Source: a bacterium
Lineage (GTDB): Bacteria; Babelota; Babeliae; Babelales; Vermiphilaceae
Assembly: GCA_021827875.1 (NCBI GenBank)
Contig: JAKAUA010000018.1
Coordinates: 1 to 17,609, forward strand
DNA length: 17,609 bases
Reading direction: 5' to 3'
Every line of letters begins with the position of its first letter. Positions within the stretch are counted from its first letter, which is position 1. Shown here piece by piece: positions 7,998 through 14,998 of this stretch. Position numbers and translations under genes: made by a program. Under the pieces are notes generated by a model. It made no database searches, had not been told where the DNA came from, and worked only from the letters and a program-made list of their open reading frames with translations.

Positions 7998-9080
7998 CTA
8001 TGTTTTTGAACCAAGAAAATTTTTACATTGCAGGCATACGCTTAAAATGCTTACGCTCAAACTTGCAATGGATAAGCCATGACTTTTTAATAGTTCTAAG
8101 GCTTTATCTTTGAATGGTGTTTCAAATAGCTTTTTGCAACGCGCTATTTCTTGCAAAGCTGCATATAAATCTTGTCCAATCGGTGATTCTTCATTACGCA
8201 TTGCGGCACACGCACGCATTTCGTTAATTAATTCTTTTAGTTCACGGGCAGAAAAACCGTTCGTTTTTCTTATAATTGTTTCTAATAATTCCTTGCTCGT
8301 GCATTCTTGCGCATAAAAACTAATAATGTGTTTACGCATGGCTGCATCGGGTAATTCAATTTCTACAATGTGATTACTGAATCGGCTTTTAAGCGCTTCA
8401 GGGATATCTTTCAGACTGTTGGTCGTGCCGATAAAGAGAATATTTTTATCTTGGGAGCATTCATCTATCAATTGCCATAGAGCAACGGCAGTATCTTGAT
8501 CTGATTTTTGATCATTCTTTTTCTTATCAATCAATGAATATATTTCATCCAATATAACAACACACGGCTTAGCATAAGCTTTTACCGCATCAATAATGCG
8601 CTTTAAATTTTGAGCGCCCGAATTTTGATACTCGGTGGCCATTAATGATGATTTAAGAAAAATAAATGGTCTTCCCACTATCTGTGCAATGGCTTTCGCA
8701 ATGTCTGATTTGCCAACGCCGGGAGGGCCAACAAGGAGTAGTTTATCAATAGTGAGCAGAGAGCGAACTGATTTTGTCGCTGACTTTGCCAGGAGCAATC
8801 GATCAATAATGATTTTTATGCGTGGATGTGCCGATTCAACTAAGTGTGCAACAAGAGTATCATCAAGATAGGTATCTCGCGAATCAAAGGGAGTTGACTC
8901 AGTGGCTGTAGGTTCCTGTATTTCAGCCATAAATCGTTCAAAGTCGGCATCATTGAAAAGTGATTGCTGTGTATTTTCTTGATCAGTGGTATGTGGAGTG
9001 TCTTGGTTAGCTGATGCAAAGCTAGTGGTTATCAGTAGGGCAGCTAGATGCAAAGCCATGACCTGCGTGTAATGTTTCAT
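7998..9080 (-). CDS. AAA+ ATPase with N-terminal signal peptide
   Basis: This 360-residue protein contains a complete AAA+ module: Walker A GPPGVGKS (118-125), Walker B VVILDE (174-179), sensor 1 ILFIGTTN (214-221), an arginine-finger motif LKSRF (Arg233), and sensor 2 GFSARELKEL (Arg279). The module resembles the FtsH/26S ATPase branch of the AAA family, but there is no protease domain. The N-terminus is a typical signal peptide (hydrophobic 8-20, SFASA then a cleavage site near 24), followed by a Thr/Gln/Asp-rich, probably disordered linker (25-75). The C-terminal ~25 residues are mildly hydrophobic (LSIASLSVSILSVCL). The start has AGGA ten bases upstream and a TG-extended -10 candidate at 9126-9134. 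An exported AAA+ ATPase is unusual because the periplasm has no ATP; it may act in a host cell or use the segment as an anchor. The substrate is unknown. Confidence 0.88.
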   Translation of the reverse strand: MKHYTQVMALHLAALLITTSFASANQDTPHTTDQENTQQSLFNDADFERFMAEIQEPTATESTPFDSRDTYLDDTLVAHLVESAHPRIKIIIDRLLLAKSATKSVRSLLTIDKLLLVGPPGVGKSDIAKAIAQIVGRPFIFLKSSLMATEYQNSGAQNLKRIIDAVKAYAKPCVVILDEIYSLIDKKKNDQKSDQDTAVALWQLIDECSQDKNILFIGTTNSLKDIPEALKSRFSNHIVEIELPDAAMRKHIISFYAQECTSKELLETIIRKTNGFSARELKELINEMRACAAMRNEESPIGQDLYAALQEIARCKKLFETPFKDKALELLKSHGLSIASLSVSILSVCLQCKNFLGSKT

Positions 9081-9125
9081 TGAAAATTGTTTCCTATGAT
9101 TGCGAAAAAATATATTTCAATTACT

Positions 9126-9134
9126 ATTGTAACA
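9126..9134 (-). promoter_or_regulatory. Candidate extended -10 promoter of the AAA+ ATPase gene
   Basis: Read on the minus strand this is TGTTACAAT: an extended -10 (TGn) followed by TACAAT, five of six matches to TATAAT, about 46 bases before the start codon. No convincing -35 is visible, as is usual for extended -10 promoters. The same TTACAAT core recurs before the ankyrin-like gene at 14957. Confidence 0.4.
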
Positions 9135-9166
9135 TAAATAAAATTCATATAAAGGTCGGGAAAGAG

Positions 9167-9482
9167 ATGAAAAAAAATCATTATATTTTTATTGCTCATT
9201 GTTAATGTGGAAGCTATGAATTATTGTAAACCTTGTAAACGGTATTTTGAAACTGCGAAGGCTAAAAATAAGCATTGCTACGACAGCACACTATTTCATT
9301 GCGAAACTTGTAATATTCAGGTGCGTGGTGTTGATGGAAAGCGTTTTAATAGCAGCAGTAGAGAACATTGTTCTAAGATAGTTCTGAAGGAGGCAAATGA
9401 TACGCAATTAGCAGATGCGCCATTGATTAAAGTAGCTGCAAAGCAAGTTTCTAATCGAGCAGATGGAGAAGTACATGAATAA
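9167..9482 (+). CDS. Exported zinc-finger-like small protein, frameshifted at A8
   Basis: An ATG at 9167, preceded by GGGAAAGAG, is followed by eight A (9170-9177) and reaches a stop after 12 codons. With one A fewer the frame joins the ORF that runs open to 9482 and gives a 104-residue protein. That protein has a textbook signal peptide (MKKIIIFLLLIVNVEA) and mature start MNYCKPC. The mature part has two C2H2-like finger patterns: CKPC then His (CX2CX12H), and CETC then His (CX2CX18H), each followed by Cys. These recall eukaryotic C2H2/matrin-type fingers. The intact part alone can only start at TTG 9192 or ATG 9216, neither with a good ribosome-binding site. I infer either a recent pseudogene, a slippage-controlled gene or a sequencing error. 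It overlaps the next small gene at ATGAATAA. No named family is recognised. Confidence 0.6.
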
Positions 9483-9765
9483 GATCTTTTATATTCTGCT
9501 ACTAACAATAATGTCCACTGTGGCGATGGACAAGTAAACTGAAGAAAGAAAAATAGTAATATGGGGTACAGCGCTGAAGAATAATAAACTAGTGCCATCC
9601 TATTATGCTATGCATTCAATGCCAAATGGTATTTTTTGTACGGAGTGTGATACTATTATTAGCGATCAAAAGCTCATAACCGAACATGATGTTGCTGTCA
9701 TTGTATCGAATATAAAAAAGAACGCATTTAGTAGAGCTTATAGTACGCAAAATAGGCATCTTTAG
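9475..9765 (+). pseudogene. Exported zinc-finger-like small protein with in-frame TAA
   Basis: An ATG at 9475, with GGAGAAG about four bases upstream and overlapping the previous gene's stop, begins a signal peptide (MNKIFYILLLTIMSTVA, then MDK). Codon 21 is TAA (9535-9537). The same frame then stays open for 75 codons to a TAG at 9763-9765, encoding TEERKIVIWGTALKNN and a finger-like motif FCTECDTIISDQKLITEH. The motif has the spacing CX2CX12H, identical to the first finger of the preceding gene. Open frame, signal peptide and shared motif argue that this was one gene and a tandem relative of its neighbour. Either it is inactivated by one nonsense change or the TAA is read through; a 20-residue secreted peptide seems less likely. 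The end overlaps the convergent SOD gene by four bases, with no terminator. Confidence 0.6.
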
Positions 9766-10538
9766 AACTTACTTGCCCATTTATCTATACGATCTTCAAC
9801 GGACTGCCAGTTAATGTTATCCCATATTACTTTCAGATATGCGGCACGATTAATGCCAAAATCAATCATATAGGCATGCTCATAGGTGTCTACCATAAGC
9901 AGCGGGATCATTAGGACTGGTACTGTCTCGTTATGCGCATCAAGCAGATAATTTGCTACGCTGCCATCAAGAATGCAAAAACCGGTCATTACCCAGCCAC
10001 GCGCACAGCTGGCGACGGCGAGTAAATCTTTTTTAAACGCTTCTATTGATCCAAAATTTTTAATTAAAAGAGTTTTTGTTTTAGGGCCAATTTCGGCACT
10101 ATTCCCCCCAAGATTGTCAAAATATAATTCATGTAATAGAGCGCCATTGAGCGAAAATGTCTCGGCAACTTTTAATGAGCGAAGCGGTGCATAACTTGAT
10201 GCAACTTCATCTTTGTTTACCGCTTCTAAAGCCTTTGCTATTTCATTTCTTTTTTTAACATATCCTTGGTACAGTTTTTCGTGCTGTTCCAATTGTGATT
10301 TAGTAAGACCATGAATAGAACTAAAATCAAAGATTCGTGGGGTATATGAGTGCGTTGATGTCGCCGTTGCAGCAGGAGCTAGAACAGCAGTTTGATGCAA
10401 TGGAATATGGAGAGCTGATAGTTCTGCTACCGAAGCATCAACTGATTTTGGTTCTCTTTTTTGAATAATATTAAAGAAAAAAAGCATGACAACCGCCGTG
10501 AGCAATCCTACGGCAATATGAGAAACAAGAGAACGCAT
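9762..10538 (-). CDS. Membrane-anchored Fe/Mn superoxide dismutase
   Basis: This enzyme converts superoxide to oxygen and hydrogen peroxide. The 258-residue protein is longer than the usual ~200 because of an N-terminal extension: an uncleaved-looking hydrophobic anchor (residues ~6-25) and an Ala/Ser/Thr-rich linker to ~65. I therefore place it outside the cytoplasm. Metal ligands are all present: His86 (QLEQHEKLYQGY), His136 (LLHELYFDNLGG), Asp217 and His221 (VDTYEHAYMIDFG). DTYEHAY replaces the common DVWEHAY. In the second sphere, where classical MnSOD has Gln, the motif here is DAHN (His202), as in less-studied branches of the family, so metal preference cannot be read off. A strong AAGGAGT four bases before ATG supports the start. 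No terminator separates it from the convergent damaged gene. Confidence 0.92.
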   Translation of the reverse strand: MRSLVSHIAVGLLTAVVMLFFFNIIQKREPKSVDASVAELSALHIPLHQTAVLAPAATATSTHSYTPRIFDFSSIHGLTKSQLEQHEKLYQGYVKKRNEIAKALEAVNKDEVASSYAPLRSLKVAETFSLNGALLHELYFDNLGGNSAEIGPKTKTLLIKNFGSIEAFKKDLLAVASCARGWVMTGFCILDGSVANYLLDAHNETVPVLMIPLLMVDTYEHAYMIDFGINRAAYLKVIWDNINWQSVEDRIDKWASKF

Positions 10539-10570
10539 ATTTACTCCTTGATAATTTCACTTTTTTCTTT

Positions 10571-10579
10571 AACATAGCA
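10571..10579 (-). promoter_or_regulatory. Candidate extended -10 promoter of the SOD gene
   Basis: On the minus strand the sequence is TGCTATGTT: TGn followed by TATGTT (four of six matches), about 30 bases before the SOD start. No good -35 is visible. Confidence 0.3.
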
Positions 10580-10594
10580 AAACCGATGGTGCAC

Positions 10595-10603
10595 TGCTAT
10601 ATT
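10595..10603 (+). promoter_or_regulatory. Candidate extended -10 promoter of the four-helix membrane protein gene
   Basis: TGCTATATT is an extended -10 (TGn plus TATATT, five of six matches). It would give a leader of about 70 bases before the AGGAG site at 10669-10673. It is divergent from, and partly face-to-face with, the SOD promoter candidate. Confidence 0.35.
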
Positions 10604-10683
10604 TTCTCTACACATTACTATTTATTTTGAAGTAGTTTTTTAATGGTAATTAGATTCATCCTAAAAAAAGGAGAAAAAAAGTT

Positions 10684-11115
10684 ATGCTTTCTATGGTTGC
10701 TGATTTTTTTTTATCAGAATGGTTGTGGAGTATTACACGAGGTTTGTGGCATATCCCGGTAAATATTTTTATTATGTTTCTATTAACAAAACTCACGGTG
10801 CATTACAGTACAAGTGCAACATTTTTACTCAGTTTATTAGCTAATCTTTTTAGTCTTATTGCATTTACTATTTTAGTTGGCAGCATTATTGTATTTGTGC
10901 TGGGACTCAATTATCTTCCATCTGAAAGTGCCTATAATGGGGACTATAGTAGTTTTGTAGCATCACTCTTTTTAGCAGTAGTATATGCCTTGCTACAATC
11001 ATTATTTTTCTATTTGATAAGCAAACATTATACCGTTGCGCTATGGCATATGATTGCAATAGCATTTTTGAGCAATGTTATGGCTGCTCAATTTGTCTAT
11101 CTTTTGATAAGTTAA
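10684..11115 (+). CDS. Four-helix integral membrane protein, unknown function
   Basis: I recognise no family in these 143 residues. The protein is nearly all hydrophobic, with about four predicted membrane spans (near residues 24-42, 45-75, 88-112 and 118-142) and very short loops; the only sizeable polar stretch is LPSESAYNGDYSS (~77-90). A signal peptide is not evident. An AGGAG motif (10669-10673) ten bases before the ATG supports the start. The gene is divergent from SOD. Its 3' end lies inside the 3' end of the convergent ligase gene, overlapping by 38 bases with no terminator between them, so the two transcripts must be partly antisense. Confidence 0.7.
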   Translation: MLSMVADFFLSEWLWSITRGLWHIPVNIFIMFLLTKLTVHYSTSATFLLSLLANLFSLIAFTILVGSIIVFVLGLNYLPSESAYNGDYSSFVASLFLAVVYALLQSLFFYLISKHYTVALWHMIAIAFLSNVMAAQFVYLLIS

Positions 11116-13318
11116 CCGGTAAAGAATTAAAAGATAGATCGGCATTATTCTTTTTCCCGTGTGCTTCTTGGCCGAGTTGTATAATGGTATCGATAAGTCC
11201 ACGCGGTGAAATACCAACCTCTGCGGCTTGATGGAATAGGCATGTTGCGGGGGTTGTAGCGGGTAACGTATTAATTTCGAGTATTATTACTCGTTCTTTG
11301 CCTGTTTTGCTTTGCTGTGCTGTTTGATAAAAACAATCAATACGTGCATAACCAATACAGCCGACGGCGTGGTAGACTTGTTCTACCATGCTTTGTATAA
11401 AAGCAAGCGTAACCTGCGGCAATGGCGCAGGTGTTTGATTTTCTCCTGCCCCGGGCAAAAATTTTTCTTGTATGGATAGTATATCATGAGTTGTGACCGC
11501 TTGACTTGGTGGTAATGCTTGTATTCGCGTGTTGCCTACAACGCCGACAGTAAGCTCCATGCCACTGATATATTCTTCAACAAGAGCGTATTCTTTTTTA
11601 TCATCAAAGATGAGTGAAAGAGATTGAATAAGATGTGCCTCATCAATAACTTTTTGCACCATAACGCTGCAGCCGTCATCATGGGGTTTTACAATTAATG
11701 GGAATGGCATGTCGCGCATTATTTTTTCTAATGCAGTAGTTTGATCTAATAGCCATTCGCTTTTTGCAACCAATAAATGAGTAGGGATATCAAATCCTTT
11801 GTTTTTCAAAAATTCATTTGTTTTAAATTTATCCATGCATAAAGCACTCGTAAGAACGCCGGAGCCATTATAAGGCATGCCCAACATTTCTAGCGCTCCT
11901 TGCACAGCGCCATTTTCTCCCACGCCACCATGAAGAGCAATAAATACAAAATCAGCAATTTCAGGTAATTGTGACCAGGCAACTTTACAAGAATCATCCA
12001 ACAACTGTTCTATTTCTGCAGTAGAATTTCTTACTAACAAACGTTGATTGATTTGATATAGCTCTAAGTTCTTAGTCACAAAGAGAGGAACGGAAATATA
12101 TTTTTCCGTTGCTAATTTATAGACAACATTACGTCCGGAATCCAGCGACGTTTCTCTTTCATGAGATGCGCCACCCATAAGAACAGCGACACGTATTTTG
12201 TTTTCTGGCATAAAAGTAGTCTCTTCATTATATTTTTCTACTTCAGGTTGTATACCATAATAATCTAGGCTTGCACGAATTATATGATTAATTAATTCCG
12301 GGTGCGACATGCCTTGCTCGGCAGCCTCACGAAATACAAAACTTGAGGGTGCAAGACCAGAAAAACTATTGGGATCTATGATAATTACTTGATTATCTTT
12401 GGTTAAAAATCCATCAATGCGAGAGATGGTACGCATACCAAGTAGTTCTGTTACTCTGACGCACGTTTGTTGAATTTTTTCTAAATTTTCTGTGCTACAG
12501 CGTGCCGGCGTAAACTCAATTGCTTGTCCGGGCATATATTTTTGTTCGTAATCAAAAATGAGTTTGCCGCTTTTATAAGCTACTTCTGTAGGGGTGAGCG
12601 CACTGAATTTTTTATTTTTATAGTCATATAAACTAACGCACGAGAATTCCATTCCTTTGATGTGCTCTTCTATGAGCACATTTTGAGCTTTTTCTGCTAT
12701 AGTGCTGGCATACATAACGGCCTCTTGTAGGTCTTGATTATTGGTAACAATACGCACTCCTAGGCTTGAACCTTCATGACACGGTTTTACTATGTAAGGA
12801 AATGAAATTTCTTTTTTTTCTAAGAGTGCGAGAATGGCCGCTTCATGATGTGACCAGTTGTTAATCTGTTCTACTGTTACGGTAATGCCGCGTGCCATGC
12901 GTATGCTATGTGAGGATAATAGCTCTTTTTGTATGCTTTTATTCATACCCAGTGCGCTGGCAAGTATACCTGATCCTAAATAAGGAATCTGTAAAAGTTC
13001 AAGCATTCCTTGCAGTCTACCATCTTCGGCAAATTGGCCATGCATAGCAATAAATATAAAATCAACGCACTGTTTTAAATCATCCCATATGAGAGATGTT
13101 GCTTCATTAACAAGACGATGCTCGAAGTCGCTTATCTTGCCGCGATGAAGAAACTGCCAAGGAAGTATATACAAAGAGCCGCGTACACTTTGAAATAGAG
13201 GAATAATGTCATAATAATGGGTATCAAGATGATCACACACTGTGCGACCGGAATTGAAAGAGACTTCTCTTTCAATTGATTTTCCCCCCATTAATACGCC
13301 AATACGAATTTTTTTCAT
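11078..13318 (-). CDS. ddl: Tandem D-alanine-D-alanine ligase (two fused Ddl domains)
   Basis: Ddl joins two D-alanines with ATP to supply the end of the peptidoglycan stem peptide. The usual length is ~310-370; this 746-residue protein holds two complete ATP-grasp ligases in a row, domain 1 (1-~365) and domain 2 (~374-720). Both start alike: GGKSIEREVSFNSG (11-24) and GGASHERETSLDSG (382-395). By E. coli DdlB numbering, domain 1 keeps Glu15 (E16), Ser150 (S184), Tyr216 (Y261) and Arg255 (R300), but metal ligand Glu270 is Asp315 and the loop reads DPNSFSG. Domain 2 keeps Glu15 (E387), Arg255 (R659), Glu270 and Asn272 (E681, N683), but Ser150 is Cys550 and Tyr216 is Phe620. Ddl normally works as a homodimer, so this may be a covalent dimer with specialised halves. 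The start has a GAGG about 13 bases upstream, rather distant. The C-terminal ~25 residues are extra. Confidence 0.93.
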   Translation of the reverse strand: MKKIRIGVLMGGKSIEREVSFNSGRTVCDHLDTHYYDIIPLFQSVRGSLYILPWQFLHRGKISDFEHRLVNEATSLIWDDLKQCVDFIFIAMHGQFAEDGRLQGMLELLQIPYLGSGILASALGMNKSIQKELLSSHSIRMARGITVTVEQINNWSHHEAAILALLEKKEISFPYIVKPCHEGSSLGVRIVTNNQDLQEAVMYASTIAEKAQNVLIEEHIKGMEFSCVSLYDYKNKKFSALTPTEVAYKSGKLIFDYEQKYMPGQAIEFTPARCSTENLEKIQQTCVRVTELLGMRTISRIDGFLTKDNQVIIIDPNSFSGLAPSSFVFREAAEQGMSHPELINHIIRASLDYYGIQPEVEKYNEETTFMPENKIRVAVLMGGASHERETSLDSGRNVVYKLATEKYISVPLFVTKNLELYQINQRLLVRNSTAEIEQLLDDSCKVAWSQLPEIADFVFIALHGGVGENGAVQGALEMLGMPYNGSGVLTSALCMDKFKTNEFLKNKGFDIPTHLLVAKSEWLLDQTTALEKIMRDMPFPLIVKPHDDGCSVMVQKVIDEAHLIQSLSLIFDDKKEYALVEEYISGMELTVGVVGNTRIQALPPSQAVTTHDILSIQEKFLPGAGENQTPAPLPQVTLAFIQSMVEQVYHAVGCIGYARIDCFYQTAQQSKTGKERVIILEINTLPATTPATCLFHQAAEVGISPRGLIDTIIQLGQEAHGKKNNADLSFNSLPVNLSKDRQIEQP

Positions 13319-13514
13319 AAATAAAATGCCTCTAACCTAGCTATATTCTGCGTTAAGAAGATATAATTAAAATATATGCTACACTAATAATGCCGTACGA
13401 AATTATTCTTGCAAAACTATTCTAACAAAATCAGCATGTGTTTGCATTTTAATCACTGTATAAAAATTTTTAAATTATATTCTGTCGGTTTTTTTATATG
13501 ATGGGGTTTGTCGT
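13319..13514. other. AT-rich divergent intergenic region
   Basis: These 196 bases lie between the divergent ligase gene (-) and the small exported protein gene (+). I see no RNA gene, repeat or terminator. A plus-strand TATAAA (13459-13464) and a TG-extended TACACT (TGCTACACT, 13376-13384) are possible -10 elements for the gene at 13515, but neither has a convincing -35. Confidence 0.4.
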
Positions 13515-13919
13515 ATGAAAATATATCTCTTTTTAAGTATAGCGTTGTTGCTGACATGCCATATCTATAGTGCTGAGGGTCTAACACCAGACGATCTTAC
13601 TATTATGCTGGATGAGTTAAACAAAAACGAGTGGGTGGATAAGGAGTGGCATGTCTCTGTACAACGTCATGTAGCTGAACTTGCCGATAAAATTAAAGAT
13701 GATAAAACCATAAATAAAATAGAACTTGCTGCATTAAAAGATCAAATAAATAAAGCACGCGAAAAAGGACATGCACGACAATTGGCAATTAGATGTAGCC
13801 CCTCGCTATTATCACAAATTTTAGACCATGCAAATATTATTAGAGAATTAAGATCAAGCAAAAATAAAGATAAACACGTAAGTTTTCCCGACCTTGAAGG
13901 ATTACAAAATGCAGAATGA
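13515..13919 (+). CDS. Small exported helical protein, unknown function
   Basis: No family is recognised. The 134-residue product has a signal peptide (MKIYLFLSIALLLTCHIYSA, cleavage near 19-20). The mature part is charged and probably all helical, rich in Lys, Asp and Glu (for example LADKIKDDKTINKIELAALK). It has only one Cys in the mature part, in a short segment (LAIRCSPSLLSQIL). The ATG has only a weak upstream purine run (GGGG, 13503-13506). The last 11 bases overlap the start of orn, whose ribosome-binding site AAGGA lies inside this gene, so the two are probably co-transcribed and translationally linked. Confidence 0.7.
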   Translation: MKIYLFLSIALLLTCHIYSAEGLTPDDLTIMLDELNKNEWVDKEWHVSVQRHVAELADKIKDDKTINKIELAALKDQINKAREKGHARQLAIRCSPSLLSQILDHANIIRELRSSKNKDKHVSFPDLEGLQNAE

Positions 13920-14454
13920 AGCAAATAATTTAGTATGGATAGATCTTGAAATGACCGGTCTTGATCCACAAAAAGATAGAATTTTAGAAATTGCGACTAT
14001 TATCACCGATGGACAGTTAAATGAGGTGGCCCAAGGGCCCGTGATTGCCATTTCTTGCCCGGAAGAAAATTTGGATCAGATGAATGATTGGGTTAGAGAA
14101 ATACACAGTAAGTCCGGATTACTTGATCAAGTTCGTGCATCACAAATATCGTTGGAACAGGCAGAGACTGAAACATTCAATTTTATCTCTTCATATTGCA
14201 TAGAAAAAAAGGCTATTTTAGCAGGTAATTCGGTATGGCAAGACAAATTTTTTATGTTACGTTATATGCCAACTATCACCAATTATCTCCATTATCGCAT
14301 ACTTGATGTGAGTTCTGTCCGAAGTGCCATTACGCGCTGGTATCCAAATAATGAAAAAACCGTGTTCACCAAATCAAACAATCATCGTGCATTAGAAGAT
14401 ATCAGAGAATCAATAGAAGAACTTAAGCATTATCGTACTTACTTTTTTGTTTGA
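13909..14454 (+). CDS. orn: Oligoribonuclease (DEDDh 3'-5' exoribonuclease)
   Basis: Orn degrades two- to five-nucleotide RNA remnants, including pGpG from cyclic-di-GMP breakdown, to mononucleotides. The ATG at 13909 gives 181 residues, exactly the E. coli Orn length, with AAGGA (13897-13901) seven bases upstream; an upstream in-frame TTG at 13894 lacks such a site. The catalytic DEDDh set is complete: Asp12 and Glu14 (WIDLEMTGLDP), Asp112 (GNSVWQD), His159 and Asp164 (NNHRALEDIRESIEEL). The characteristic HYRILDVSS motif is at 128-136. The gene overlaps the upstream exported-protein gene by 11 bases and its 3' end overlaps the convergent ankyrin-like gene by 16 bases. Identification is secure. 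Confidence 0.97.
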   Translation: MQNEANNLVWIDLEMTGLDPQKDRILEIATIITDGQLNEVAQGPVIAISCPEENLDQMNDWVREIHSKSGLLDQVRASQISLEQAETETFNFISSYCIEKKAILAGNSVWQDKFFMLRYMPTITNYLHYRILDVSSVRSAITRWYPNNEKTVFTKSNNHRALEDIRESIEELKHYRTYFFV

Positions 14455-14957
14455 TACTTTCTTCCAATATAAATCAGCAACAAGCACTTAATAAAACATG
14501 CTCGTTTTTCATGTATTGATTGTAGCGCGTCTGCAAGATCCACGGGAGTAACGTTGGTAAGCGAATACTCAGGATCGGCACCAAGGCGCAAGTATTGAAG
14601 TAATGGTGATAATTCACCGGTTGCAATGCCGTGTGTGATATACATATCTAATAGGCTCGTAGTGCCTTGTACAGGGCAGTCTATAGGAAGGTTGTATTGA
14701 TCAAGATAACTTTTAAAACGAGAGAGGGTTCTTGATGTTTGAGGGTAGCTTAATACAGCATCTAATAATTGATAATGTGTTTTACCTTTTGCGGCGCTAA
14801 AAACATATTCTTTTGATTTTCTTTTTTTCGTATTGTTTAAAGTTTGTATACCATAAAAATTAATAATATTTTCTTTGGTGGCACAACAGGTAATATCCAT
14901 GCCGCTACATGACATCATAAGTCCTAAAACAATAGATACAACTATTACTCTGTGCAT
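14439..14957 (-). CDS. Exported ankyrin-repeat-like protein
   Basis: The 172-residue product starts with a signal peptide (hydrophobic residues 4-15, then SCSG around 16-19). A lipoprotein start at Cys17 is possible but the preceding Met-Met-Ser does not fit a strict lipobox. The C-terminal half has two ankyrin-like repeats: a weak one at ~81-110 (LPIDCPVQGTTSLLDMYITH) and a clearer one at ~116-145 (LLQYLRLGADPEYS, then TPVDLADAL). Ankyrin repeats bind other proteins and are frequent in secreted proteins of host-associated bacteria, so an effector role is possible but only inferred. GAGGAG just before the ATG supports the start, and a TTGTAT/TACAAT promoter candidate lies at 14999-15026. It overlaps orn tail-to-tail. 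Confidence 0.72.
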   Translation of the reverse strand: MHRVIVVSIVLGLMMSCSGMDITCCATKENIINFYGIQTLNNTKKRKSKEYVFSAAKGKTHYQLLDAVLSYPQTSRTLSRFKSYLDQYNLPIDCPVQGTTSLLDMYITHGIATGELSPLLQYLRLGADPEYSLTNVTPVDLADALQSIHEKRACFIKCLLLIYIGRKYQTKK

Positions 14958-14998
14958 AAGCTTCTCCTCATGTTAGGACATATAAATAAATGTCAATT

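Noticed and set aside
13894..13908. Longer Orn starting at TTG 13894
   Set aside because: The ATG at 13909 has AAGGA at the right distance and gives the standard 181-residue length.
14439..14957. Lipoprotein call for the ankyrin-like protein
   Set aside because: Cys17 is preceded by Met-Met-Ser, which does not fit the usual [LVI][ASTVI][GAS]C lipobox; left only as a possibility.
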